Shown piece after piece: positions 51,486 to 59,702 of a DNA stretch of 64,000 bases. Made by a program: the position numbers and the translations under genes. Source of the DNA: JBFWUM01 sp050247255 (GTDB lineage Bacteria; Acidobacteriota; Vicinamibacteria; Vicinamibacterales; UBA2999); NCBI GenBank assembly GCA_050247255.1, contig JBFWUM010000014.1, positions 20,390 to 84,389 on the forward strand. The letters are read 5' to 3'. The notes beneath the pieces are model-generated. The model searched no databases. It saw only the letters and a program-made list of their open reading frames with translations, and had not been told where the DNA came from. Each line of letters opens with the position of its first letter. The first letter of the stretch is position 1.

Positions 51486-51598
51486 GATCACGTACCACCG
51501 AGACACCGAGGCACCGAGGTCAGAATGGTCCGTTTTCCCGAACGGCCTATTCGTTTCTCGGTGTCTCGGTGTCTCGGTGCCTCGGTGGTTACGTGATC
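51486..51598. repeat. Octad inverted-arm element (CACCGAG / CTCGGTG)
   Basis: Left: GATCACGTAC, then CACCGAGA, CACCGAGG, CACCGAGG. Right: TCTCGGTG three times, CCTCGGTG, then GTTACGTGATC. Even the outer GATCACGTA is inverted. The element fills the space between the kbl start and the DUF5658 gene stop. Confidence 0.93.
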
Positions 51599-51610
51599 GG
51601 TGGCTGTCGC

Positions 51611-51976
51611 TCAGAAGAAGAGGATGGCCGTCCAGGGAGCGATCGCAACGGCGGCGTAGAAGCCGGTGAGCAGGGCGACGGCGCCGTGGACCTGGCGCAG
51701 GTGCAGGCAGATGCCGAGGAAGGCGGCAATGCCTTTCGCGCCGAGGAGCGCGGTGCCGTGGCCGAAGGATGCCATCAGCGACGACAGCAGGGGATTGGCC
51801 TCGATGCCCATGCCGAACGTGGCGACGCCGACATAGGTGAAGACGCCGTCGAAGCACTGCGTGAGCAGGAACAGGACGAGGACGATATCGCCGTAGATCG
51901 AACGACGCGGGTTGCGTACTTTCGGCAGGGCGATGCCGAAAAGGTCGCGAGGATCTGCGTACGCGGATGCCGCCAT
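51611..51976 (-). CDS. DUF5658-type membrane protein
   Basis: A 121-residue protein with three to four membrane segments. The segment LVLFLLTQCFDGVFTYVGVA, followed by FGMGIEANPLLSSLM, fits the DUF5658 family, whose function is unknown. The ATG at 51976 is the first plausible start. It lies between two repeat elements, with the octad AGCTACC array at 52011 upstream. Confidence 0.68.
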   Translation of the reverse strand: MAASAYADPRDLFGIALPKVRNPRRSIYGDIVLVLFLLTQCFDGVFTYVGVATFGMGIEANPLLSSLMASFGHGTALLGAKGIAAFLGICLHLRQVHGAVALLTGFYAAVAIAPWTAILFF

Positions 51977-52010
51977 AGTCTCTGCGGCACCCGTGGGGCA
52001 ACGCCCGTAC

Positions 52011-52050
52011 CAGCTACCTGGCTACCCAGCCACCCAGCTACCTAACTACC
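52011..52050 (-). repeat. Octad array CAGCTACC at a gene end
   Basis: CAGCTACC, TGGCTACC, CAGCCACC, CAGCTACC, TAACTACC in phase. The stop codon of the membrane protein gene (52038-52040) is inside the array and its last residues are encoded by it. Confidence 0.88.
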
Positions 52051-54199
52051 TCGTAGAGGACATCTCCTTCTTCTTCAGCCACGACGCGCGCTCCCGTACC
52101 GCTGAGCCATAGAGCCAGCTGCCCAACCTCGGCCTCTCGCAGCGTATGGTTGTGCACCAGCACATGGGTCGTCCCGGTCGCCTCGAGCGCGCTGGTCGCC
52201 ANNNNNNNNNNNNNNNNNNNNNNNNNNNNNNNNNNNNNNNNNNNNNNNNNNNNNNNNNNNNNNNNNNNNNNNNNNNNNNNNNNNNNNNNNNNNNNNNNNN
52301 NTCAGCCACGACGCGCGCTCCCGTACCGCTGAGCCATAGAGCCAGCTGCCCAACCTCGGCCTCTCGCAGCGTATGGTTGTGCACCAGCACATGGGTCGTC
52401 CCGGTCGCCTCGAGCGCGCTGGTCGCCAGGGCAGGGTCGCGATCGGGGTCGCCAAGGCTGAGGTCGATGGCGGCGTAGCCCGGAGGAAAGAATCCGCTGT
52501 AGCCGTTCACCAGGCGCTTCCAGTGGGTGGTCGAGTAGTAGACGGCGAACAGGTCCCACTGCACGCTGCCGAGCGGCAGTTCCAGCAGCACGCTGTCGTC
52601 GGGAAGGGCTGCCACGTGCCGGTAAATCGGCGGCGCCTCGTCCGGCGGATAGACGCGCGCATCCGCCAGGTCGTCACCCTGTCCCGCGGCCGGAACGTTG
52701 ACGACGAACTCGGTGACGTGCGCCTCCGCGGTAAACAGCACGGCGAGGATTGCGGTCGCCGCGGTCAGCGCGCGCCCCCGCAGCACCGCCGCCAGCGCGA
52801 CGCTGCCTGCCAGCGACAGCATGAGGGCGGCGACCATCGCGAGGCGGGCCGGTGCACGGACGCCGTCCACGCCGGGCACGTAGTCGAAGAACACGCCATA
52901 GAGCGACGGGAACTCCAGCGCGCGGCCGAAGGTGCGCGGCTCGGGCCCGAGCGACAGCCACCACGAGACGACGATGGCGAGGCAGAAGAAGCCGAGCGGC
53001 GTGACGAGCGCGCGCAGGCGCGCGCGCATGGGTGGTGCAAGGGCGACCGCGATCGCGCCAAGCGCCAGCGCGATGATCCAGACGCGCGTGATGTCGGTGA
53101 CGCGCAGACGAAGCCCGAGGAGCTCGGTGTCGATCTGCCGGAGGAGAATCGCCGCGGTGCCGAGGATCGCACAGAGTGCGGCGCCTGCAAGGAGTACGAT
53201 CGACAGCGTGTAACGTCGAGTGCTCTGCCGGGACTCGACACTCCTCCAGGCCTGTGTTCCCCACACGATGAGCGCCAACAGGCCGAGCGCGAGCGGCACG
53301 CCGCCGGGGAAGAGATTGCCCTCGAGCGTCGGAAACGTATCGAGCCTGCCGCCCCAGATGCTCTGCCACGGTGCGGCGGTGAACCAGGACTGCACGTCGG
53401 CGGAATAGCGCACGACCTCGTCGCGGCTCCGCGACATGCCGAGCGCCGTCTGCGCGCGCATGTAGGGCACGAGAAACGGCACGATGCACGCGAGCGCGGC
53501 CGCGCCGGCGATCGCCAGCTCTGTCCACGTCTTCAGGCTTCGCACCAGGCCGCGGCGCGCCAGTTCCCAGGCGACGTAGGCCACCGCGAACGGCACGAAG
53601 TAGACCAGGTAGTAGCCGCACGACCACGCCTGCAGGACGATGGCGAACGCCGCGCCGGCCAGCGCGCGCCGGCTGTGGGAGTTCAAGTAGCGCGTGAAGC
53701 CAAACAGCGCGAACGGCATCCACTGCGACGAGAGCACCTGCAGGTGCCCGTGCTGTGTCAGCCGGTACGGCGCGAACGCGAAGAGCAGCCCGCCGAGGAA
53801 GGCCGCCTGCCAGCTGCCGGTCAGCTCGCGGACGAGCAGGAACGCGCCGACGCCCGAGAGGACGAACGTCGAGAGGAACAGCAGGTTGTAGCCGAGGATC
53901 GGGTTGCCGGTGACGACCTGCACCGGCAGCACCTGCAGCGCCTGCGCGAACAGGTGCTCCGAATAGGCGAGCGAGAGCGGCGCGGGGTGAAAGATGTTGG
54001 CGTCGAAGAAACGCGCGACGCGCGAGACGTCACCGCCGGCGACGGCGGTGATCTGCTCGATGTCCCACGACAGGATCCACATGTTGAGCAGCGGATCCCC
54101 GAGGTCCCACGCGACGTCGCGGCCGAGCCCGGCGGCCAGCGGCCAGGTGAAGACGATCGTGAGGGCGAAATAGATCGCGGCGGCGATCCAGGCGGTCAC
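52038..54199 (-). CDS. Large multi-pass membrane protein, GT-C-like
   Basis: After removing the false gap and one 127-base copy, this gene gives 644 residues ending EEEGDVLYEVVR. About ten to twelve membrane segments follow an N-terminal AAIYFALTIVFTWPLAAGLG. The loop DLGDPLLNMWILSWDIEQI resembles the first periplasmic loop of GT-C glycosyltransferases. The GTG start at 54199 overlaps the stop of the aminotransferase gene (GTGA). It may move a sugar from a lipid carrier, but its family is unrecognised. Confidence 0.65.
52075..52428. other. False gap: exact 127-bp duplication flanking 100 N
   Basis: 52075-52201 and 52302-52428 are identical over 127 bases, on either side of the N run 52202-52301. 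Removing 227 bases restores one frame for the membrane protein. Confidence 0.95.
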
Positions 54200-55428
54200 G
54201 CGCGGCTGATGTAGTCGGCCGTGAAGGCGGCGATGTCGGCGTACATGCCACGGAGTTCCGCCGGGTCGGCCAGGAACACGACGCGGAAGTAGCCGTCCTC
54301 GGGCGCCGTCCCGAAGCCGGATCCGTGCACGACGAGAATGCCGGTCGCCTCGAGCAGCGCCATCACGTACTCCTCGTCCGTGCGTCCCGGCGGCAGCGTC
54401 ACCGACGGCAGCGCGTAGAACGCCGCGCGCGGCGCGACGCAGCTCATGCCGGGCGCCGAGTTGAACGCCTCCACAGTGACGCGCGCGCGCTCGGCGAGCG
54501 CGGCGCGAAACGCCGGCTGGTGCGAGCGATCGCCGGTCAGCGCGGCGGCAACGGCGTACTGCATGGGGCCCGGGCTGCACAGGCGGCCATCGGCGAGCTT
54601 CTTCATCCCGGCCAGCGCGGTGTCGAGGCGCGGCGTGCGCCCCGCGACGAGCCACCCGGCGCGCCAGCCTGGCGCCAGGTAGGCCTTCGACAGGCTGGAG
54701 AACGAAATGATCGGCGCGTCGAGGTCCAGGGTCCCCATGAAGGGGATCGAGCCGTCGAACCCGAGATCGCCGTAGACCTCGTCGGCGAGGATGACCAGGC
54801 CGTGTTCCTCGGCAAACTCGATCAGCGCGCGCCGCACCGGCGCCGGATAGACCGCGCCGGTCGGGTTGTTCGGATCGATCACCACGAGCACGCGGGTGCG
54901 ATCGGTGACCAGCGTCCGCAGGTGATCGACGTCCGGCATCCAGTCGCGCCGCGGATCGGTGCGGTAGTAGCGCGCCTGCGCATTGAGCTTGGCGAGCACC
55001 GCCGTGTAGAGCGGATACGTGGGCGACGGCACCAGCACCTCGTCGCCTTCGTCCACCAGCGCGCCGAGCGCGAGGTCGATCCCTTCCGAGGTGCCGGTCG
55101 TGATCAGCACGCGATCCGGCGACGTCGGCACGCCGCGCGCGGAATAGTCAGCCGCCACGGCTTCGCGCGCCGCGGGGATCCCGGCCGACGGGAGATACCC
55201 ATTGTGGCCGTCGCGCATGGCGCGGACCGCCGTCTCGACGATGTGTTCCGGCGTCTTGAAGCCGAACGCCACCGGGTCGCCGATGTTCAGGTACCGGACC
55301 TGCCGCCCGCGGGCTTCAACGGCCTTCGCGGCCACCACGATGTTCCGGATGGCGTACGAGAAGCGGTTGACCCGGCTCGCTACCGGGATATCGCGGGCAA
55401 TGCGGGAGGTCGGCATGATTCGGCCCAT
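54196..55428 (-). CDS. Class I/II PLP aminotransferase (AlaA-like)
   Basis: A 410-residue fold-type I aminotransferase. Visible motifs are VRYLNIGDPVAFGFKTP, NGYLPSAGIPAAREAVA, VIDPNNPTGAVYP and the PLP lysine in ISFSSLSKAYLAPGWRAGW near residue 245. It resembles glutamate-pyruvate transaminase AlaA. Two Met codons (55428 and 55416) are possible starts. It overlaps the downstream membrane gene by 4 bases. Confidence 0.86.
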   Translation of the reverse strand: MGRIMPTSRIARDIPVASRVNRFSYAIRNIVVAAKAVEARGRQVRYLNIGDPVAFGFKTPEHIVETAVRAMRDGHNGYLPSAGIPAAREAVAADYSARGVPTSPDRVLITTGTSEGIDLALGALVDEGDEVLVPSPTYPLYTAVLAKLNAQARYYRTDPRRDWMPDVDHLRTLVTDRTRVLVVIDPNNPTGAVYPAPVRRALIEFAEEHGLVILADEVYGDLGFDGSIPFMGTLDLDAPIISFSSLSKAYLAPGWRAGWLVAGRTPRLDTALAGMKKLADGRLCSPGPMQYAVAAALTGDRSHQPAFRAALAERARVTVEAFNSAPGMSCVAPRAAFYALPSVTLPPGRTDEEYVMALLEATGILVVHGSGFGTAPEDGYFRVVFLADPAELRGMYADIAAFTADYISRA

Positions 55429-55492
55429 CTTAGCGCCTAAGTCGGGGAAGGTTGTCCGGCTGGCCTCTTTTTACATAGCTGAACAGTATCAG

Positions 55493-55507
55493 GTGTAACA
55501 TTTACAC
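55493..55507. promoter_or_regulatory. Operator-like palindrome GTGTAA-CAT-TTACAC
   Basis: A perfect 6-bp inverted repeat with a 3-base centre in an AT-rich stretch between the divergent aminotransferase and vWA genes. A sequence CTGGCAAGACCGTTGAA (55591-55607) has sigma-54 spacing but GA in place of the essential GC, so it is only a weak candidate. Neither site has a known binder. Confidence 0.4.
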
Positions 55508-55622
55508 ATTCCTGGCGGTTCGTAGACGGTCCCTGTCGTGATTTTGTCGGGAGATCCTCGCAAATGGTTGATTCCATTAGAGCACTTCCGCTGGCAAGAC
55601 CGTTGAAAGAGCGGTGCTCGTG

Positions 55623-56567
55623 ATGCGGCGCTCCCTCCGCCCGTTCGCGACCGGCGTTCTGATGCTGATGGCCTCGGTGGCCATCGCCCAGGACGCCCAG
55701 CAGCCGACCTTCCGCAGCGGTGTCGAAGCGGTGTCGGTGAGCGTGACCGTGCGCGACTCCCGCAATCGGGTCGTCCGCGACCTGAAGCAATCGGACTTCG
55801 AGGTCGTCGACTCCGGGTTCGGCCGCGAGATCACAGACTTCTATGCCGGCGATGCCGCGATCAGCCTCGGCATCCTCCTCGACATCAGCGGCAGCATGGC
55901 GGTGGGCGGCAACATGGACCGCGCGCGCCAGGCGATCGACCTGGTGTTGTCGCGGCTCGAGCCGCCGCGCGACGAAGCGGCGCTCTACACCTTCGACTCC
56001 AAGCTGGTCCAGGTGGTCCCCTTTACGACGCAGCTCGAGCGCGTGAAGCGCGTCAGCCTCGAAGGACGTCCCTTCGGCATGACGACCCTCTACGACTCGA
56101 TCGGCGAGGCGGCGCGGTCGGCGGCGGAGCGCAACAACCGCCATCGCGCACTGTTGGTGATTACCGACGGCGTCGACACCGGCAGCCGCCTGACGGCGCC
56201 GCAGGTCTCCGGGATTGCCGCGTCGATCGACGTGCCGGTGTACCTGCTCACGGTCGTGAACCCGGTCGATCATCCGGGCGAGGACTTCGCGGTCCTTCGC
56301 GGCGCCGACAAGGTCGCCGAAACCGCGACGCTGGCGGACCTGGCACGCTGGACCGGCGGCGACCTGCGCATTGCCAGCGTGCCGGCGCACTCGGTGCAGG
56401 CCGTCAACGGCCTGATGCAGGAGCTGCGTCACCAATATCTCATCACCTTCGAGCCGGGAGCACGTCCGGGCTGGCACCCGCTCGAGATTCGCACCCCGAG
56501 GAAGAGAAACCTTGTTGTTCGTGCGCGGAGCGGGTACGTGGTGGACCCGGCGCGTTCCGGAAGTTAG
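55623..56567 (+). CDS. VWFA-related acidobacterial-type protein
   Basis: A 314-residue exported protein. After the signal peptide (FATGVLMLMASVAIAQ) it has a short beta domain with SVTVRDSRNRVVRDLKQSDF, then a von Willebrand A domain with the metal-binding LDISGSM, TTLYDS and ITDGVD. This matches the VWFA-related acidobacterial family (TIGR03436). The role is unknown, perhaps surface protein interaction. The ATG at 55623 is preferred over 55614. An OmpA-type lipoprotein gene follows after 18 bases, so they are likely co-transcribed. Confidence 0.88.
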   Translation: MRRSLRPFATGVLMLMASVAIAQDAQQPTFRSGVEAVSVSVTVRDSRNRVVRDLKQSDFEVVDSGFGREITDFYAGDAAISLGILLDISGSMAVGGNMDRARQAIDLVLSRLEPPRDEAALYTFDSKLVQVVPFTTQLERVKRVSLEGRPFGMTTLYDSIGEAARSAAERNNRHRALLVITDGVDTGSRLTAPQVSGIAASIDVPVYLLTVVNPVDHPGEDFAVLRGADKVAETATLADLARWTGGDLRIASVPAHSVQAVNGLMQELRHQYLITFEPGARPGWHPLEIRTPRKRNLVVRARSGYVVDPARSGS

Positions 56568-56585
56568 TCACCGTTAGGAGGAACT

Positions 56586-57263
56586 ATGTCGAAGACTCTG
56601 TTCAACGCCTCGCTGCTCGCGCTGATTGTTGCGGTCGCGCCGGCGTGCGCCACGAAGGGATTCGTGCGCACCGAGGTTGGCAACGTCAACTCGAAGGTCG
56701 ATACGCTGAGCGGCACCGTCGAGGAAACCCAGGAGCGCACCCGCACCAACGAGGGGCGGATCGGCGCGGTCGACACCAAGGCTGAAGCGGCGGCCAAGGC
56801 GGCGGCCGATGCGCGCAGCGCGGCGGAGGCGGCGTCGAACGAGGCGCGCACCGTTGAGACGAAGCTGAGCGGCCGCCTCGACACCGCGGAGTCAGCGTTC
56901 CGCAAGCTGGTCTACGAAGTGACCCTCAGCGAGGATGCGGGCAACTTCCGCTTCGGCCAGACCGACCTGCCGGACGAGGCGCGTTCGGCGCTCGACCAGA
57001 TGGTCAACCAGCTCAAGGCGAACCCGAACGCCATCTGGATCGAGATCGAAGGGCACACCGACAACGTCGGCGACCAGACGACCAACGAGCGCATCGGCAT
57101 GGAGCGCGCCGAGGCGGTGAAGCGGTATCTCTACACGCAGCACCAGATCCCGCTGCACAAGATCAACGTGATCAGCTACGGCGAGGAGAAGCCGGTCGCG
57201 CCGAACAACACCCGCGCCGGCCGCGCGCAGAACCGGCGGGTGGTCGTGCGCGTGCTGTCCTAA
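56586..57263 (+). CDS. OmpA-family peptidoglycan-binding lipoprotein
   Basis: A 225-residue outer-membrane lipoprotein. The signal ends in VAPACATKG with a lipidation Cys near residue 21. An alanine-rich coiled coil (AAAKAAADARSAAEAASNEA) is followed by an OmpA domain with IEIEGHTDNVGDQTTN and GRAQNRRVVVRV, which bind peptidoglycan. AGGAGG stands seven bases before the ATG. It forms a pair with the vWA gene and could anchor it to the wall, which is inference. Confidence 0.9.
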   Translation: MSKTLFNASLLALIVAVAPACATKGFVRTEVGNVNSKVDTLSGTVEETQERTRTNEGRIGAVDTKAEAAAKAAADARSAAEAASNEARTVETKLSGRLDTAESAFRKLVYEVTLSEDAGNFRFGQTDLPDEARSALDQMVNQLKANPNAIWIEIEGHTDNVGDQTTNERIGMERAEAVKRYLYTQHQIPLHKINVISYGEEKPVAPNNTRAGRAQNRRVVVRVLS

Positions 57264-57269
57264 ATCCTG

Positions 57270-57366
57270 ATGGGGGAAGGGGGAAGGGGTTAGGGGGAAG
57301 GGCTGGGCTAGGAACTAGTTCCTGAGACAGCCCTTCCCCCTTTCCCCTAACAACTTCCCCCTTCAG
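57270..57366. repeat. GGGGGAA heptad inverted-arm element
   Basis: The left arm is repeated GGGGGAA units with the GGGCTGGGCTAG tail. The centre is the 14-base perfect palindrome AGGAACTAGTTCCT (57310-57323). The right arm is inverse CCCTTCCCCC units. It lies between two convergent genes. Confidence 0.92.
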
Positions 57367-57369
57367 GCA

Positions 57370-57993
57370 TCAGCGGAGCGCGCCGAAGTTCACGCGAGCT
57401 CGGGCCAGTTCGGACTGTCCTTCGCTGACAACCACGTCGTAAGTCCCATCCAGCGCGAGCGAGCTTCCTTCGAAATGCGCGGCGACGACTCCACCAAGTA
57501 ACGGCTCCGTGCCGAGTGGCAGCCTGGCGCCGCCGCCGAAGGGGTACGGCAGCGGCGTGCCGGTCATCCGCGGCCCGAAGCGCGGCACGCGCTCGAGCGA
57601 TGCCGGCTCGACGCGCGCATCGCCCCGGACAAGCAGCACGGTGTAGGGCGGCACGCCGACGTAGGTGTTCAGCGGGTGGAAGGTCAGCTCGACGACGATG
57701 TCGAGCTGTTCGGGCGCGGTGGCGAGCAGCGCCATCGCGTCGCGCTGCCCGTACAGCCGCCCCCCGTCGCGCGTGTGCCGCTCGGCGCCAAGCACCACGC
57801 GCCGGAACGGCGTGATGACGTCGATCCAGTCGACCGGCGCGCGCCCGATGTCGACGTGATACGGCCGATGAAACCGCGCCCGGTCCGGGTCGCTGGTGGA
57901 GATGCCGATGGCGATCGCCTGGTTGATCGAGCCCGGGTCGAGGGGGCGCTCGTACGCGCCGAGCGCCACGGAGAGCGCTGCCATGAAGGCCAT
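57370..57993 (-). CDS. Hypothetical exported protein
   Basis: A 207-residue protein with a signal peptide (MAFMAALSVALGA, start at 57993, alternative 57984). Visible strands (YHVDIGRAPVDWIDVITPFR and LDIVVELTFHPLNTYVGVPP) suggest a beta-rich domain. I recognise no family. It is divergent from the SDR gene, and a repeat element occupies the shared upstream region, so its promoter is unclear. The stop is four bases from the element at 57270. Confidence 0.5.
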   Translation of the reverse strand: MAFMAALSVALGAYERPLDPGSINQAIAIGISTSDPDRARFHRPYHVDIGRAPVDWIDVITPFRRVVLGAERHTRDGGRLYGQRDAMALLATAPEQLDIVVELTFHPLNTYVGVPPYTVLLVRGDARVEPASLERVPRFGPRMTGTPLPYPFGGGARLPLGTEPLLGGVVAAHFEGSSLALDGTYDVVVSEGQSELARARVNFGALR

Positions 57994-58023
57994 AACTTTT
58001 GCCGCGGAGGTCACGGAGAAGAT

Positions 58024-58125
58024 TAACCACAAAGGTCACGAAGGACACAAAGGAAAGACACGGAGAAGTCCAAACCCTTTGTGACCTTCGTGTCCTTTGT
58101 GGTTAGTCCCTCTGTGTCTCCGTGG
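58024..58125. repeat. Nonad inverted-arm element (CACAAAGGT / CCTTTGTGA)
   Basis: The left arm is CACAAAGGT, CACGAAGGA, CACAAAGGA. The right arm is CCTTTGTGA, CCTTCGTGT, CCTTTGTGG. The inner words are swapped between arms, so the element is almost but not exactly self-complementary. It lies between divergent genes. Confidence 0.92.
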
Positions 58126-58139
58126 CTCATAATCTCCCC

Positions 58140-58880
58140 ATGGAGCTCGGCGGCAGGGCCTGCCTCATCACCGGGGGGAAGCGCATCGGCGCGGTCGTGG
58201 CGGCGGAGCTTGCCCGGGCGGGGGCCGATGTGGCGCTCGTGTATTACCGGTCCCGTGCCGAAGCGGAAGAGACGGCACGCGAGGTCGAATCGCTCGGGCG
58301 GCGGGCCCTGGTCGTCGAAGCCGATCTCTCGCGCCCCGACGACTGCGAGCGCGCGGTCGAGGAGGCGGCCGAGGCCTTCGGCCGGCTCGACGTGCTGGTC
58401 AACATGGCCTCCATCTACAAATCGCGCGCGTTCGACGACGTGACGCTGGCGGAGTGGGAGGCGCAGATGGCGGTCGACCTCCGCGCCACCTGGTTGTGCG
58501 CGCGGGCGGCGGTGCCGCACATGCGGCGGTTGCGCGGCGGGCGCATCATCAATTTCTCCGACTGGGTCGCGAAGAGCGGCCGTCCGCGCTACCACGGCTA
58601 CCTCACCTACTTCGTCGCCAAGGCGGGTGTAATTGCGCTCACCGAGGCGCTCGCGCTCGAGCTCGCCGCGGACCAGATCCTCGTGAACGCCGTCGCACCC
58701 GGCCCCATCGTCGCGCCTGACGGGACGTCCGACGAAGAGTTCGCCCTGGTCGAGAAGGCGACGCCGCTCGGGCGGTGGGGTGGCGAGCTCGAGATCGCGA
58801 AGGCGGTGATCGCCCTGGTCGAGTCCGACTTCATCACTGGAGAAACGATCAGGGTCGATGGCGGCCGGCACGTAAAGTAG
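58140..58880 (+). CDS. Short-chain dehydrogenase/reductase (FolM/pteridine-reductase-like)
   Basis: A 246-residue SDR. The nucleotide motif is LITGGKRIGAVVAAELA, with the TGxxxRIG pattern of pteridine reductases rather than the TGxxxGIG of FabG. The active site is YFVAK (Tyr-x3-Lys) after IINFSDWVAK, and the C-terminus is ITGETIRVDGGRHVK. The ATG at 58140 was chosen over 58122 because the latter includes repeat sequence. Substrate might be a pterin or an acyl/keto compound. A small hairpin follows the stop. Confidence 0.82.
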   Translation: MELGGRACLITGGKRIGAVVAAELARAGADVALVYYRSRAEAEETAREVESLGRRALVVEADLSRPDDCERAVEEAAEAFGRLDVLVNMASIYKSRAFDDVTLAEWEAQMAVDLRATWLCARAAVPHMRRLRGGRIINFSDWVAKSGRPRYHGYLTYFVAKAGVIALTEALALELAADQILVNAVAPGPIVAPDGTSDEEFALVEKATPLGRWGGELEIAKAVIALVESDFITGETIRVDGGRHVK

Positions 58881-58900
58881 GGCACCCCTTTACGGGTGCC
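58881..58900. repeat. Small hairpin after SDR gene (GGCACCC / GGGTGCC)
   Basis: A 7-bp perfect stem with a CTTTAC loop, one base after the SDR stop. No T-tract follows. The loop differs from the TGAA family. Confidence 0.75.
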
Positions 58901-58934
58901 GTCAGCGGTTCACCGTTTGCACCCGCGGCGCTCC

Positions 58935-59702
58935 ATGAGAAGCGCTGCCTCGCTCCACGGCCACCCCATCCACGCCATGCTGATCGGGTTTCCTTTCGCC
59001 TACCTCATGGGATCCTTCGCCTTCGCACTTGGCGGCGCGATGATGCGCAGGCGTGAGCTCACGTCGGTCTCGCGTCACCTCATCCCGGTCGGTATCGCCA
59101 CGGGACTCGCGGCTGCCGTTCCCGGCCTCATCGATTACACGCAGAGCGTGCCACCCGCCAGCTCGGCAAAGGAGCGCGCCACGAAACACGCGGTGATCAA
59201 CTCGACGGCGCTCTCGCTGTTTGCCGCGGCCTGGTTCGCCGGACGCAACGGCCGCCGCGGGCTGCCGCTCGCGCTGCAGGCTCTCGGGACCGCGGCTATG
59301 TCGGTCGGTGGGTGGCTGGGCGGGACGCTCGTGTACCGCAACCAGATCGGCGTCGACCATCGCTACGCCGGCGCCGGGAAGTGGAAGGAAGCACATCTCG
59401 AGGCGCCGGGCGGCGCCGCTCCGGTTGCGGATCTGGCGGTCGATCAGATGAAGCTGCTGCATGCCGGCGATCGGCGCGTGGTCGTCGCGCGCACCGACCA
59501 GGGCTACGCCGCGTTCGATGACCGCTGCACCCACAAGGGCGGGCCGTTGTCGGATGGCGTGCTGATCTGCGGGACGGTGCAGTGCCCGTGGCACGGCTCG
59601 CAGTTCGACGTGCACAGCGGCGAGGTGAAGTGCGGACCGGCAACCACGCCGATCGAGGTGCTCAGGACGTTGTCGCTCCCACCCGCTCCAGAATCGCCGT
59701 GA
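58935..59702 (+). CDS. DUF2231-Rieske fusion protein
   Basis: A 255-residue membrane protein. The N-terminal DUF2231 domain has the GHPIHAMLIGFPFAY motif and four membrane segments. A C-terminal Rieske 2Fe-2S domain follows with CTHKGGPLSDG and CPWHGSQFDVHSGEV, whose two Cys and two His ligands are intact. It is an electron-transfer protein; the redox partner is unknown. The ATG at 58935 was chosen. It overlaps the convergent MetF-like gene by 41 bases. Confidence 0.85.
   Translation: MRSAASLHGHPIHAMLIGFPFAYLMGSFAFALGGAMMRRRELTSVSRHLIPVGIATGLAAAVPGLIDYTQSVPPASSAKERATKHAVINSTALSLFAAAWFAGRNGRRGLPLALQALGTAAMSVGGWLGGTLVYRNQIGVDHRYAGAGKWKEAHLEAPGGAAPVADLAVDQMKLLHAGDRRVVVARTDQGYAAFDDRCTHKGGPLSDGVLICGTVQCPWHGSQFDVHSGEVKCGPATTPIEVLRTLSLPPAPESP

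Noticed and set aside
55591..55607. Sigma-54 promoter upstream of the vWA gene
   Set aside because: Spacing fits, but the essential GC at -12 is GA, so confidence is too low for a feature.
55437..56477. A 346-residue minus-strand frame
   Set aside because: It is a shadow of the vWA gene, which has clear MIDAS motifs.
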